In this document: in pieces, positions 1-7,367 of the stretch
Numbering within the stretch: the stretch's first letter is position 1
How the letters are laid out: every line of letters begins with the position of its first letter
Assembly (NCBI GenBank): GCA_026418655.1
Contig: JAOAAW010000148.1
Location: 1-10,524 of the forward strand
Direction of reading: 5' to 3'
DNA: 10,524 bases
Source of the DNA: a bacterium
GTDB lineage: Bacteria > Ratteibacteria > UBA8468 > B48-G9 > DTJG01
The notes under the pieces: model-generated
Told to the model about the DNA's origin: nothing
Databases searched by the model: none
Seen by the model: the letters and a program-made list of their open reading frames with translations, nothing else
Translations under genes and position numbers: made by a program

Positions 1-713
1 GAAGGAACCTTTGCAAACAAACCAATAGTAAATGTTTTCAAAGGTATTAAATTGGAAAGCCAAAAATTATGAAGTGTTTTTTGGGAAGAAAACAGAGCCA
101 TCAATTCTTCTTTAGTAAGTTTTTTTTCTGGAATGGGCAAAATTAATACATATTTTCTGTTTCTTCCTTTGCCCATCTGGATATTAAACGTGAAAGAGTA
201 AAGTCCCAAAACAGCAAGATAACCACAAATCGTACATAGAGATTGATTAAAAGTAGCAAAGCGTTTATCTCTTTCGTATGGTTTTCCCGCATGAAACGAG
301 GAAATAAGGATCAGTCCGCTACTTCCACCAAACTTTGGGATACCTATATGACCGCAAAATAGATCTTTTTTGTTATTAAAACCGGAAACAGTTCTAAGGT
401 TAAAGAGAGAGGTAAAATCAATGGGCTTTATTTTATCTATAATTTCTTCTCTTGATGAGTAGTTTTTTTTATCTTTGGCTTTTACTCCTAAGTTAAATAA
501 CCTGTCTGAGGATAGCAACCTCCTAAGAATAAGAATAAAAGTAGTTTTTAATTTTTCGCTATCCGCGACTTCAAAATTAATCTTATAGAAACCACTTTCT
601 GGAGACATTTCAAATTCATGTCCTGCCTCTATTCCTACCCTTGCCAGACCATAGGCAATTTTTGCTTCAAGGTCAGGGAACCCAGTCCCAGGAGTATAAA
701 GGGTTAAACTCAT
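1..713 (-). CDS. Probable Cas8a-type (Csa4/Cas8a2-like) large subunit of a type I-A CRISPR effector, N-terminal part
   Basis: An uninterrupted reading frame runs from an ATG at 713 to the window edge, giving 237 residues with the C-terminus missing. The frame opens MSLTLYTPGTGFPDLEAKIA, followed by YGLARVGIEAG, and has a CxxC pair (C160, C163) before a hydrophobic stretch and an ILPIP segment near residues 190-195. From memory of the family, this layout fits Cas8a2/Csa4 proteins, which recognise the PAM and help load crRNA in type I-A Cascade. The call rests as much on position, directly after cas3' and cas3'', as on sequence. The start overlaps the cas3'' stop as ATGA (710-713), with AGGA about 5 nt upstream, so the two are probably translationally coupled. 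It could instead be another Cas8 or Csx subfamily; a profile search with the full-length protein would decide. Confidence 0.6.
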   Translation of the reverse strand, partial: MSLTLYTPGTGFPDLEAKIAYGLARVGIEAGHEFEMSPESGFYKINFEVADSEKLKTTFILILRRLLSSDRLFNLGVKAKDKKNYSSREEIIDKIKPIDFTSLFNLRTVSGFNNKKDLFCGHIGIPKFGGSSGLILISSFHAGKPYERDKRFATFNQSLCTICGYLAVLGLYSFTFNIQMGKGRNRKYVLILPIPEKKLTKEELMALFSSQKTLHNFWLSNLIPLKTFTIGLFAKVP

Positions 714-1429
714 ATATTCCTTTTTTTTAATGAATCCACATACCTTTGTATCTCTTCACTCATTAACCAGCCACCGTAATATTCATCGGCGTCAGCTTTT
801 TTGTATTCTTTTCTCTCGCTGGCTGCAGATATATCACATAGTTTGAGAATATGGTGACATAACATTGCCTGGCTTCTCTTTTTGTGTTGCTCTAAAAATG
901 AACCACTTCTTGCCCAATTTCTCATGTTTCTTGCCATGTCTTTTAGATCTTCTACAGTTAAATTTCTTGCAATATCTGGAAATAAAATCTGTGATAGATC
1001 CTTTGATTTTTCATCCCATTCTATTTCACCATCTAATTTAACAACTTTATCAAGAATTGCCTGAACATCCGGTCTTTCAATGTTGTTGCTGAGTAATCCT
1101 TTGTCAGTATGATGGATTGCAGTTGCAAAACATACAGGTTCCCTTATACTATCTACTAAAATCTTCCAGAGATAGCCAGCCCCTATTGGTGCATGAGAGG
1201 GCAGGTACCTCTTTCCAACATTTTCCTGCCACCTTTTTGTTAGTTTTCCAAGATCATGGAATCTAACCATGTCTTCTACGGCTTTCTTTATCTCTGCCTC
1301 ATCAGTATTGTTCAAAATTCTTTTCAAAACTGGTAGAAATACAGGCAAGATAATATTTAACTTTACCAAACATTGATTAATGTGTTCTTCATAATTTTCT
1401 TCAGGAGCACTAAATAAATTCACTGGCAT
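710..1429 (-). CDS. cas3'': CRISPR-associated HD nuclease Cas3''
   Basis: This is a stand-alone HD-domain nuclease of the Cas3'' type, the metal-dependent ssDNA nuclease that degrades the target strand together with the Cas3' helicase. Numbered from the longest possible start (TTG at 1471, 253 residues), the HD set is visible: H30 in YEEH, H72-D73 in FHDLGK, H93 in SHAPIGAG, H120-H121 in AIHHT, and D213 in CDISAASE. I prefer the ATG at 1429 (239 residues) because ACAGGAG lies about 9 nt before it. The ATG at 1453 and the TTG at 1471 lack a ribosome binding site. All HD residues remain with the shorter start. The gene overlaps the end of cas3' by 20 bases and overlaps the next gene by 4, so these genes form a tightly packed operon. 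Separate HD and helicase genes are typical of subtype I-A. Confidence 0.88.
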   Translation of the reverse strand: MPVNLFSAPEENYEEHINQCLVKLNIILPVFLPVLKRILNNTDEAEIKKAVEDMVRFHDLGKLTKRWQENVGKRYLPSHAPIGAGYLWKILVDSIREPVCFATAIHHTDKGLLSNNIERPDVQAILDKVVKLDGEIEWDEKSKDLSQILFPDIARNLTVEDLKDMARNMRNWARSGSFLEQHKKRSQAMLCHHILKLCDISAASERKEYKKADADEYYGGWLMSEEIQRYVDSLKKRNI

Positions 1430-3095
1430 CTTTTTCAACTCCTGTGGTTTCATCGTAATAAGATTTTTCAATAATATAAGTGCTGAATGGTCTTATCCTT
1501 GGATCTTCTCCTTTTTCAGGATTTTTTCCTTTTTTATCAACCAAATTTCTTACAACAGGAACAAATTTTTCGCTGTTTTCCTTTTTCTCCCAGACCAATT
1601 CGTACTGGAATAAACCAGATTTAAACCATCCCCATAAAACATTAATATCAACATCAAATGAAAAATCTCCAAGTTTTCCTATTTCTAAAATTTCTTTGAT
1701 GCCATTTTCTAACTGTGTTTCTTTGACTTTTCTTTTTCCCCCACCATTCCTTGCTTCAACAATTATAACTTTGGCTGACTTATGTTTTCTTATCTGAATG
1801 TTTTCTGGTTTTTGATCTGCATACAAAACACACTCAAAAAGGTCAATAAGTGTATCTGCAGCTTCAAAATCATTTGCCCTGTAATCAAGACTTTTGTTGA
1901 CAAAATCACAAACCTGATGAAAATCTTTAATATTGAAATAATTATTTTGCTTCAAGTATTTCATGGTTCGTGATAGACAGTCTTTGTCATACGGTAAATG
2001 CGCTTTGTCCCCTTTGACAGGAAAAATTATCATCTCGCCTTTTTCGCCTGGATACCTTGCACATCTTCCGGCCCTTTGAACCAGAGCATCTGCAGGTGCT
2101 TCTTCTGTTATTAAAAGTTCTGCTGAAAAATCTATACCTGCTTCAAGAACTTGAGTAGACACAACAATTCCTGTTGATTCGGGTAATATCACTTGTCCCT
2201 GCTGTTTGTGTGGCAACATCGTTAATGCTTGTTTTTCATGTTTTTCTCTATCTAATCTTGTAAAACGAGAATGTAATAAAACAATCTGATTTTCAAACCT
2301 GTTTTTCAATTCTTTATAAACCTTTTGCGCTCTTTTAACCTGATTGACAACAATTAATGTTTTTTTATTCCTAATTTTTTCAAAAATGTTTTCTGGGATA
2401 TTTATTTCTTCGGATTCAGAGTACAAAGGTTTATTCTCTACAGTTATGTCCACCTGTGAATTGATAGGGATGTCAGTAAAAATCCGTTGGCATCCGTTGA
2501 TATTTTCAAATAAACTTTCTTCAAGGGTTTCTGGCATTGTAGCGGTCATTATTACAAAAGGAATATTGCTCGCATTAAGAATTTCCATCAGTGCCCGCAT
2601 TATAGAAAAAGTAAATTCATCCCTGTACATGTGAGCTTCATCAAAAACAACAATAGATGAAGCAATAGAACCCAAAGGCACATCAATATGATGTCCTACC
2701 TGTTGGCTGGCTCTGGCAAATCCATAAAGAAATTGGTCAAGGGTTGTAACCACAATATCAGAAATGAAATATGGTGAAAGTGGATGGTCCCCATGTTGAA
2801 TTTTTACTGTAATATCCCGGGAAATTCTATTTGCATAATTCTGTATCCTTTCAGCAAGAGTATTTGCAAGAACCCTCATTGGCAGAACATAAATCATTCT
2901 TGGTGCTATTGAGAAATCATTTGCTATAAATTGGCTTAAAAATGGTGCTATTACTGCTTCTGTTTTTCCTGAACCACTGGGTGCTTTTATTAGCAGTGGA
3001 AATTCTCTGGATAAAAATTTTTCAAAAACATCTAATTGAAATTTATGGGGCTGGCTTATATCAAAAAACTGTTTATAAAATTCTGAAGCATTCAT
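1410..3095 (-). CDS. cas3': CRISPR-associated helicase Cas3'
   Basis: This is a superfamily 2 helicase of 561 residues that unwinds and reels in target DNA after Cascade binding. The motifs appear in order: a Q-like motif (Q20), Walker A APSGSGKTE with K44, motif Ib-like VVTTLDQF near 115-122, DEAH at 152-155, TATMP at 184-188 (the SAT motif), VVNQVKRAQ near 249, LLHSRF near 273, motif V STQVLEAGIDF near 313-323, and the arginine-finger motif QRAGRCARY near 340-348. There is no HD domain at the N-terminus; that activity sits in the next gene, whose start overlaps this one's end. The length fits a helicase-only Cas3'. The ATG has only a weak purine-rich stretch (AAGAGAA) upstream. A 64-bp gap separates it from the preceding small gene, so it may share that transcript. 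No convincing promoter of its own was seen. Confidence 0.93.
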   Translation of the reverse strand: MNASEFYKQFFDISQPHKFQLDVFEKFLSREFPLLIKAPSGSGKTEAVIAPFLSQFIANDFSIAPRMIYVLPMRVLANTLAERIQNYANRISRDITVKIQHGDHPLSPYFISDIVVTTLDQFLYGFARASQQVGHHIDVPLGSIASSIVVFDEAHMYRDEFTFSIMRALMEILNASNIPFVIMTATMPETLEESLFENINGCQRIFTDIPINSQVDITVENKPLYSESEEINIPENIFEKIRNKKTLIVVNQVKRAQKVYKELKNRFENQIVLLHSRFTRLDREKHEKQALTMLPHKQQGQVILPESTGIVVSTQVLEAGIDFSAELLITEEAPADALVQRAGRCARYPGEKGEMIIFPVKGDKAHLPYDKDCLSRTMKYLKQNNYFNIKDFHQVCDFVNKSLDYRANDFEAADTLIDLFECVLYADQKPENIQIRKHKSAKVIIVEARNGGGKRKVKETQLENGIKEILEIGKLGDFSFDVDINVLWGWFKSGLFQYELVWEKKENSEKFVPVVRNLVDKKGKNPEKGEDPRIRPFSTYIIEKSYYDETTGVEKDASEFI

Positions 3096-3159
3096 TGTTC
3101 TCTTTTCTACCTTTTTATCTCATCTTTATTCATGTTCTAATTTTACCATTGATCTGTTT

Positions 3160-3477
3160 TCAGTATCCTACTCCGCGCTTTATTTCCTGGTATTTTTTAA
3201 CTATTCTGTAGGATTCTTCTGGATAAAGCATATAAATCTTTTTAATTTCTTCAAAGTCGCCGTAAGTAAATGCTCGTGTTATGATTTTTTCAAGTGGTGC
3301 TGTTTCTGTATGTTCCCATAGGTATCTTCTAAATTGGGCCGGTATCTTGACTTCCTGTGGGAAGTCAGGTCTTATTCTTGTTATGTTATTGGTGGTGCCT
3401 GTGATGGAAATTGTTTTTGAGTGATTCTTATTGCGGAATTTTGATTTTTCATATTGAGAACAGGATTTTTGTTTCAT
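3160..3477 (-). CDS. Small DUF6922/antitoxin-like protein (orphan)
   Basis: This is a 105-residue frame. The first 40 residues are basic and polar (K, N, S, T rich) and look disordered. From about residue 45 it reads like the small helical family often found before AbiEii-type nucleotidyltransferase toxins: FRRYLWEHTE, then ITRAFTYGDFEEIKKIYMLY, then a lysine-rich helix. It ends KRGVGY, without the usual C-terminal FW-type segment, so it may be truncated. No toxin-like gene follows; the next gene is cas3'. There is no Shine-Dalgarno sequence before the ATG, and a promoter-like sequence would start the RNA almost at the ATG. The family resemblance is from memory and only moderate. It could also be a cas-linked accessory protein or a decaying remnant. 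Confidence 0.6.
   Translation of the reverse strand: MKQKSCSQYEKSKFRNKNHSKTISITGTTNNITRIRPDFPQEVKIPAQFRRYLWEHTETAPLEKIITRAFTYGDFEEIKKIYMLYPEESYRIVKKYQEIKRGVGY
3348..3367. repeat. Perfect 8-bp inverted repeat with 4-nt loop
   Basis: TGACTTCC, a TGTG loop and GGAAGTCA form a perfect hairpin inside the small gene at 3160-3477, just before the codons where the conserved-looking domain starts. No T-run follows on either strand, so it is not a standard terminator. It could be a protein-binding site or an mRNA hairpin, or it could be chance. Confidence 0.5.
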
Positions 3478-3482
3478 ATAAT

Positions 3483-3511
3483 ATTATTACATATTTTCAA
3501 AAATTTTTCAA
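3483..3511 (-). promoter_or_regulatory. Candidate promoter of the small gene/cas operon
   Basis: On the minus strand TTGAAA (3511-3506) is followed after 17 bp by AATAAT (3488-3483). The expected RNA start is at or within 1-2 bases of the ATG at 3477, which would make the transcript leaderless and would explain the missing ribosome binding site. The -35 box overlaps the GH38 stop codon. The region is very AT-rich, so a chance match is possible. Confidence 0.35.
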
Positions 3512-6507
3512 GTATGAAAATGGTTCAAATAGCCAATTTTCAACGTTATTATGCCATAGACAGGGATTGTCATTTTCAGTTTTTCTTTTACCTGCAATTT
3601 TAGACCATTTTCCTCTGCAAGATTTGAAAGATAAAGATTGTGAGGTTTTTTGTTAAATTTTATTGTGAAAGGTTGTTTTTTACCGAGCATCTCAACAATT
3701 CTCACTATGACAGATTTACCATCAATTGAGGGTTTCAGCACACAAGGCAGCACATTTCCTTCAATCTCAAATGGACTGAAATACTCGCCTTCCTTTGAAT
3801 CTGATTCAATTACTATCGGAGGCAGTGTGAATTCACTGGCAAGTTTTGTCATTTCAAGTGGATTTAGTTTTCCATAAACCAGTCTGTATGAAATTTCGTG
3901 TTTTCCTGTATCTGATTGCGTGTCTGGTTCGTAGGCGTTTCTTAGCAAAGTTAGTGAAAGCCGATTTCCAAGTGCATTGAAACCGTGTCTGTTTTTTGCA
4001 ATGATGCCTGCCCAGTAATGTTTTTCCTTCATTGCTGTCCATCTGAGAGCAGGACATTCTTTATTTTTACCCGGCCTCTGTACATAACCAAAAGGAATTT
4101 CGTAATATGTGGCAGGATTTTCCATGGCAAAACTGAAATTTGTCCTTACCATTGGTACTCCTTCCTTTGAACCACCTATTTCATGCCAGTCAATAATGGT
4201 CTCAAAGTCAATAAAAGGAAAATCAGGATAGAGAATTGTTTTTTGAATGATGGTGGAGTTTTTGTATTTTCTTCTGATGTTTATAATTGTTCTGAAAGGT
4301 TCTACAAAAACTTCCTTTGCCTCAATTTCATAGAGATATTCTGTCTTCAATATATTGCCTATAATCCAGGCACTCATACGATGCGGCTGTTCCTGGTGAA
4401 TTGAAATAAGGTTGCCTGATGTTTCTGCCCACCATGATTTCGGATCTTCTGGCATTGCTGGAGAGGCATTAGAAAGCACAAGTCTTTTATTTTCTTTATC
4501 ATAGAGGGTTTTTATTGTTCCTGTATCTGTATCAATATCCAGAATATAAAATTCTGTTTCCCATGTATCCTGGGATTTTTGGTCCACAGTTTTTTGAGAT
4601 TTCTCTGGCAATTGTTCAATACTTTTTGTTATAACGCCGCAGGCAGGCAATTTTTCAACAAGAGTCCATTTATCGGAAGAGGGTATCTTTACAATTGCTG
4701 TTGTTTCCCAAAAACAAGGGTTGAATATTTTAATTGAGTTTTTACTGAATTCAGGCGATAGTAGTTTTAGGTATTTCTCCAGCATTTTCTTTGCTTCTGA
4801 AACAACATTTTCTCCAAGTTTTACAGAATATTGATAGGCACTTTTTATTGCAGACCCGCACAGAATGTCATGAAACTGATTGAAAAGAGTATTCTGCCAG
4901 AACTCTGCAAGTTTATTTATATCATTGATATCAGAGTGTCCATTTTTAATTGAAAACAAAGCCATGGCGACTTCAAGAGCCAAAAGATTATCTTCACACA
5001 TTCTATTGATATTCTTTATGTCCGAGTGGGTGGTATAACAACCTTCAAACATGGTATTCATCTCGCCTGTCACCAGAGGAAGCTTTGATCTGAATTTTTC
5101 AACCACCTTAAAGTATCTCTCAGCTGTTGAGAAAACAAGATTGGGGATTACTGGTTTTTTCTCCATCTTCAATTTCATTGCATAATCTCGCCTTGTTGGT
5201 CCGCCGCCATGGTCACCAACTCCATAGGGAAACATTACTTCAGTCACCTCTGGTAAAAGTTTTCTGAATTTGAGCAGGGGCGGTATAAGCCTTTCAGGGT
5301 GTATCCAGTTGTTGTAAACTGCTTTATAACAGATAATTTCTTTTCCATCAGGTCCTTTCCATCTATATAGAGGATAGTCATTTCCACCCCTCATATGGAA
5401 GTAATATTTGATGCCTGCATCAGCACAGACTGTTGGCATTGTTGCAGGATGACCGAATGTATCAGGGCACCACATTACAGGGCTTAATCTTTTAAGTTTT
5501 TCTTCTGCATACTTTCTTGAATAAATGATGTGCCTGGCAATACTTTCACCACAGGACATGTTAAGATCATTCTCAACCCATGCATTTGCCGTTACCTCCC
5601 ATCTTTTTTCTTTGATTCTGTGTACCACCTTTTGAAATAGATCCGGTCTTTCTTCTTCCACAATCTTATATACATGTGATTGGCTCTGAGAAAAAGTAAG
5701 TTCAGGAAACTCGTCCATAAGAGATGTAACAGATTTAAAGTCCCTGACGCAAACTTCTTTTGTCTCATCATAGTTCCAGAGCCAGTTCATATCAATATGC
5801 GCATGTCCAATAAGGTGGACATTTATTTTTTTTGCATATTTGCGGAACGGTTCAAGAATTTCCTCAGCAATTTTTATCTGTTCAAGAACTTTCTTCCAAT
5901 TTCTTTTAATGATATCTGATGCATTGATTATTGAGATGGCTGATTGAACGGCCTTTTCAAGCAAGCTGCTCTTTTTTTCCTTTGCAATCTCCATCGCAAA
6001 AAGCATCTGATATCTTATTGCTGATAGTTCAAACAGTATGTTTTCGGCCTGCTCAATATGCAAAACAGCATACATCCCGCCATGACCATCACCTTTTGGT
6101 ATTTTGAATAGCAGCGTATGCACAGAGCCAGGAACAGCATTTTTGACAATTGTTATTGGCTCTGTTCTTGCGTCTGCCCAGTATTTTTGACTGTAAATCA
6201 AAACATCGTCAACAAAAAGTTCAACCCCTGATGGAAATATAAATTCAATCTTTACATCACAACCAGCAATGTCCATACCTTCAATTTCAGCCGGGACAAC
6301 AAATCTGTATCTCAAAAAAGCAGTACCTTCTCCTGTTGCCCATGAAGGGTCTTTCACAGTTTTCCAGCTTTTTTCATCAAAGATTGCGTCCTCACCTTCA
6401 GCCGGTACCTGCTGGAATTCCCATGTTCTCAACCATAAAATCTGATTTATAATCTCGTTCAACTGTTCTATTGCTTTCTCAATCTCAATGAAATTTTTGT
6501 TGTACAT
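3508..6507 (-). CDS. Alpha-mannosidase, glycoside hydrolase family 38
   Basis: This is a retaining, metal-dependent (usually zinc) exo-alpha-mannosidase of 999 residues, a normal length for bacterial GH38. Residues 1-170 form an N-terminal beta-rich domain. The catalytic domain begins at about 230 with HLIGHAHIDMNW, where H237 and D239 are likely metal ligands. It continues with ANAWVENDLNMSCGES (about 307-322) and WCPDTFGH (346-353), whose D349 aligns with the GH38 catalytic nucleophile. FNQFHDILCGS (542-552) contains H546, the fourth metal-ligand position. The rest is the C-terminal beta domain. No signal peptide or membrane segment is seen, so it probably acts in the cytoplasm on imported mannosides or oligosaccharides. 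The ATG has a strong GGAGG 5-6 nt upstream. The gene diverges from the permease/oxidoreductase genes and shares an intergenic inverted repeat with them. The exact linkage it cleaves cannot be read from sequence. Confidence 0.95.
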   Translation of the reverse strand: MYNKNFIEIEKAIEQLNEIINQILWLRTWEFQQVPAEGEDAIFDEKSWKTVKDPSWATGEGTAFLRYRFVVPAEIEGMDIAGCDVKIEFIFPSGVELFVDDVLIYSQKYWADARTEPITIVKNAVPGSVHTLLFKIPKGDGHGGMYAVLHIEQAENILFELSAIRYQMLFAMEIAKEKKSSLLEKAVQSAISIINASDIIKRNWKKVLEQIKIAEEILEPFRKYAKKINVHLIGHAHIDMNWLWNYDETKEVCVRDFKSVTSLMDEFPELTFSQSQSHVYKIVEEERPDLFQKVVHRIKEKRWEVTANAWVENDLNMSCGESIARHIIYSRKYAEEKLKRLSPVMWCPDTFGHPATMPTVCADAGIKYYFHMRGGNDYPLYRWKGPDGKEIICYKAVYNNWIHPERLIPPLLKFRKLLPEVTEVMFPYGVGDHGGGPTRRDYAMKLKMEKKPVIPNLVFSTAERYFKVVEKFRSKLPLVTGEMNTMFEGCYTTHSDIKNINRMCEDNLLALEVAMALFSIKNGHSDINDINKLAEFWQNTLFNQFHDILCGSAIKSAYQYSVKLGENVVSEAKKMLEKYLKLLSPEFSKNSIKIFNPCFWETTAIVKIPSSDKWTLVEKLPACGVITKSIEQLPEKSQKTVDQKSQDTWETEFYILDIDTDTGTIKTLYDKENKRLVLSNASPAMPEDPKSWWAETSGNLISIHQEQPHRMSAWIIGNILKTEYLYEIEAKEVFVEPFRTIINIRRKYKNSTIIQKTILYPDFPFIDFETIIDWHEIGGSKEGVPMVRTNFSFAMENPATYYEIPFGYVQRPGKNKECPALRWTAMKEKHYWAGIIAKNRHGFNALGNRLSLTLLRNAYEPDTQSDTGKHEISYRLVYGKLNPLEMTKLASEFTLPPIVIESDSKEGEYFSPFEIEGNVLPCVLKPSIDGKSVIVRIVEMLGKKQPFTIKFNKKPHNLYLSNLAEENGLKLQVKEKLKMTIPVYGIITLKIGYLNHFHT

Positions 6508-6533
6508 GTTTCCTCCAAATGTCGATTTCAGTT

Positions 6534-6561
6534 ATTTTATTAAATTGGCACGATTTTTCAA
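6534..6561 (-). promoter_or_regulatory. Candidate promoter of the alpha-mannosidase gene
   Basis: Minus-strand TTGAAA (6561-6556) and TAAAAT (6539-6534) are separated by 16 bp. The predicted start near 6527 would leave a leader of about 20 nt that contains the GGAGG. The -35 box lies inside the left arm of the 6551-6585 inverted repeat. Confidence 0.5.
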
Positions 6562-6585
6562 AATTTATATTTTTTGAAAAAGTCG
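6551..6585. promoter_or_regulatory. Inverted repeat in the divergent promoter region (operator candidate)
   Basis: Left arm CGATTTTTCAAAA (6551-6563) matches right arm TTTTGAAAAAGTCG (6572-6585) as an inverted repeat, with one extra G in the right arm and an 8-bp AT-only centre. It covers the -35 box of the minus-strand promoter and ends directly before the plus-strand -10 box. This is the geometry of an operator for a regulator controlling both directions. No regulator gene is visible in the window. Confidence 0.5.
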
Positions 6586-6591
6586 TATAAT
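6586..6591 (+). promoter_or_regulatory. -10 box of the permease operon promoter
   Basis: A perfect TATAAT directly follows the inverted repeat. No good -35 hexamer is seen 16-18 bp upstream, where the inverted repeat lies, so the promoter may need an activator. Transcription would start near 6598, before the GAGG that precedes the ATG at 6617. Confidence 0.45.
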
Positions 6592-6616
6592 ACAAGGAAA
6601 CAAAAAATTGAGGAAA

Positions 6617-7357
6617 ATGTTTGAATATAATTTTAATTTTTATGGCTGGCTTGTACTTGTTCTTGCCGGCTTTTTCATAGGAATCTCCAAGACAGGAATT
6701 CCAGGATTAGGTATGCTTTCCATAGCAATGACTGCTCTTGTTATTCCTGCGAGATTATCAACAGGCGTGATACTTCCAATGCTCATACTTGGTGATATTT
6801 TTGCTGTGGCGTATTATAGAAGACATGCGCAGTGGAAGTATCTTTTACGTTTGATGCCATGGGCTGCTGCTGGAATCATTGCAGGTTATATCGCTCTTGG
6901 AAAAATGAATGACCAGCAACTCAGACCCATCATAGGCTTTATTGTTCTTATGTTGCTTGGATTGAATGAATCTGAGGTACTGGATAGATGGAATATCCCG
7001 AAAAAAGGATATTTTGCGGCAGCAATTGGATTGAGTGCAGGATTTACCACAATGATAGCGAATGCAGCAGGTTCCATAATGATAATTTACCTCCTTGCTA
7101 TGCGGCTACCAAAACAGGAATTTATAGGAACAGGTGCCTGGTATTTTTTTATACTGAACTGGTTCAAAGTGCCCTTCAGCGCAGATCTGGGCTTGATTAA
7201 CCCAGATTCTCTGATACTGAACCTGAAGGTTGCGCCAGCAATAATAATTGGTTCATTGTCCGGGATTCGTCTTGTGAAAGTAATTCCGCAAAATGCCTTT
7301 GAAGCAGTCATTAAAATACTGACGATTATTGCTGCTGTGAAACTTGTGCTTGGATGA
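6617..7357 (+). CDS. TauE/SafE-family membrane permease
   Basis: This 246-residue polytopic membrane protein has about eight hydrophobic segments spread along its length. It has the two-halves pattern of the TauE/SafE family: IGISKTGIPGLGMLSI at 21-36, and in the second half GFTTMIANAAGSIMIIYLLA at 142-161 followed by FIGTGAWYFFILNWFKVPF at 169-187. Family members export sulfite, sulfoacetate or other small organic anions; the substrate here is unknown. I chose the ATG at 6617 because GAGG lies 4 nt before it and the predicted RNA start is near 6598. A TTG at 6608 would add three residues. It is followed after 10 bp by the oxidoreductase gene, so they form an operon. Being divergent from a mannosidase and co-transcribed with a sugar-type oxidoreductase, it may export an acidic or sulfonated by-product, but that is inference. 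Confidence 0.87.
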   Translation: MFEYNFNFYGWLVLVLAGFFIGISKTGIPGLGMLSIAMTALVIPARLSTGVILPMLILGDIFAVAYYRRHAQWKYLLRLMPWAAAGIIAGYIALGKMNDQQLRPIIGFIVLMLLGLNESEVLDRWNIPKKGYFAAAIGLSAGFTTMIANAAGSIMIIYLLAMRLPKQEFIGTGAWYFFILNWFKVPFSADLGLINPDSLILNLKVAPAIIIGSLSGIRLVKVIPQNAFEAVIKILTIIAAVKLVLG

Positions 7358-7367
7358 AGGAGAAATC

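Noticed and set aside
3096..3159. A tiny toxin gene between the small gene and cas3'
   Set aside because: Only frames of about 7-8 codons exist (one opening MNKDEIKR then stop), with no convincing ribosome binding site; too little to call.
3854..4057. 67-residue minus-strand frame inside the mannosidase gene
   Set aside because: It is a shifted reading of the GH38 gene, whose own frame is intact through this stretch, so there is no frameshift.
5680..5919. 79-residue plus-strand frame opposite the mannosidase
   Set aside because: It is antisense to the HAHID catalytic region of GH38 and has no recognisable features.
6988..7200. Plus-strand 70-residue frame within the permease gene
   Set aside because: It is out of frame with the permease, whose membrane segments continue uninterrupted.
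7185..7207. Hairpin ATCTGGG...CCCAGAT inside the permease gene
   Set aside because: It is a 7-bp stem with a 9-nt loop inside a well-conserved coding region, with no T-run. It is most easily explained by codon content.
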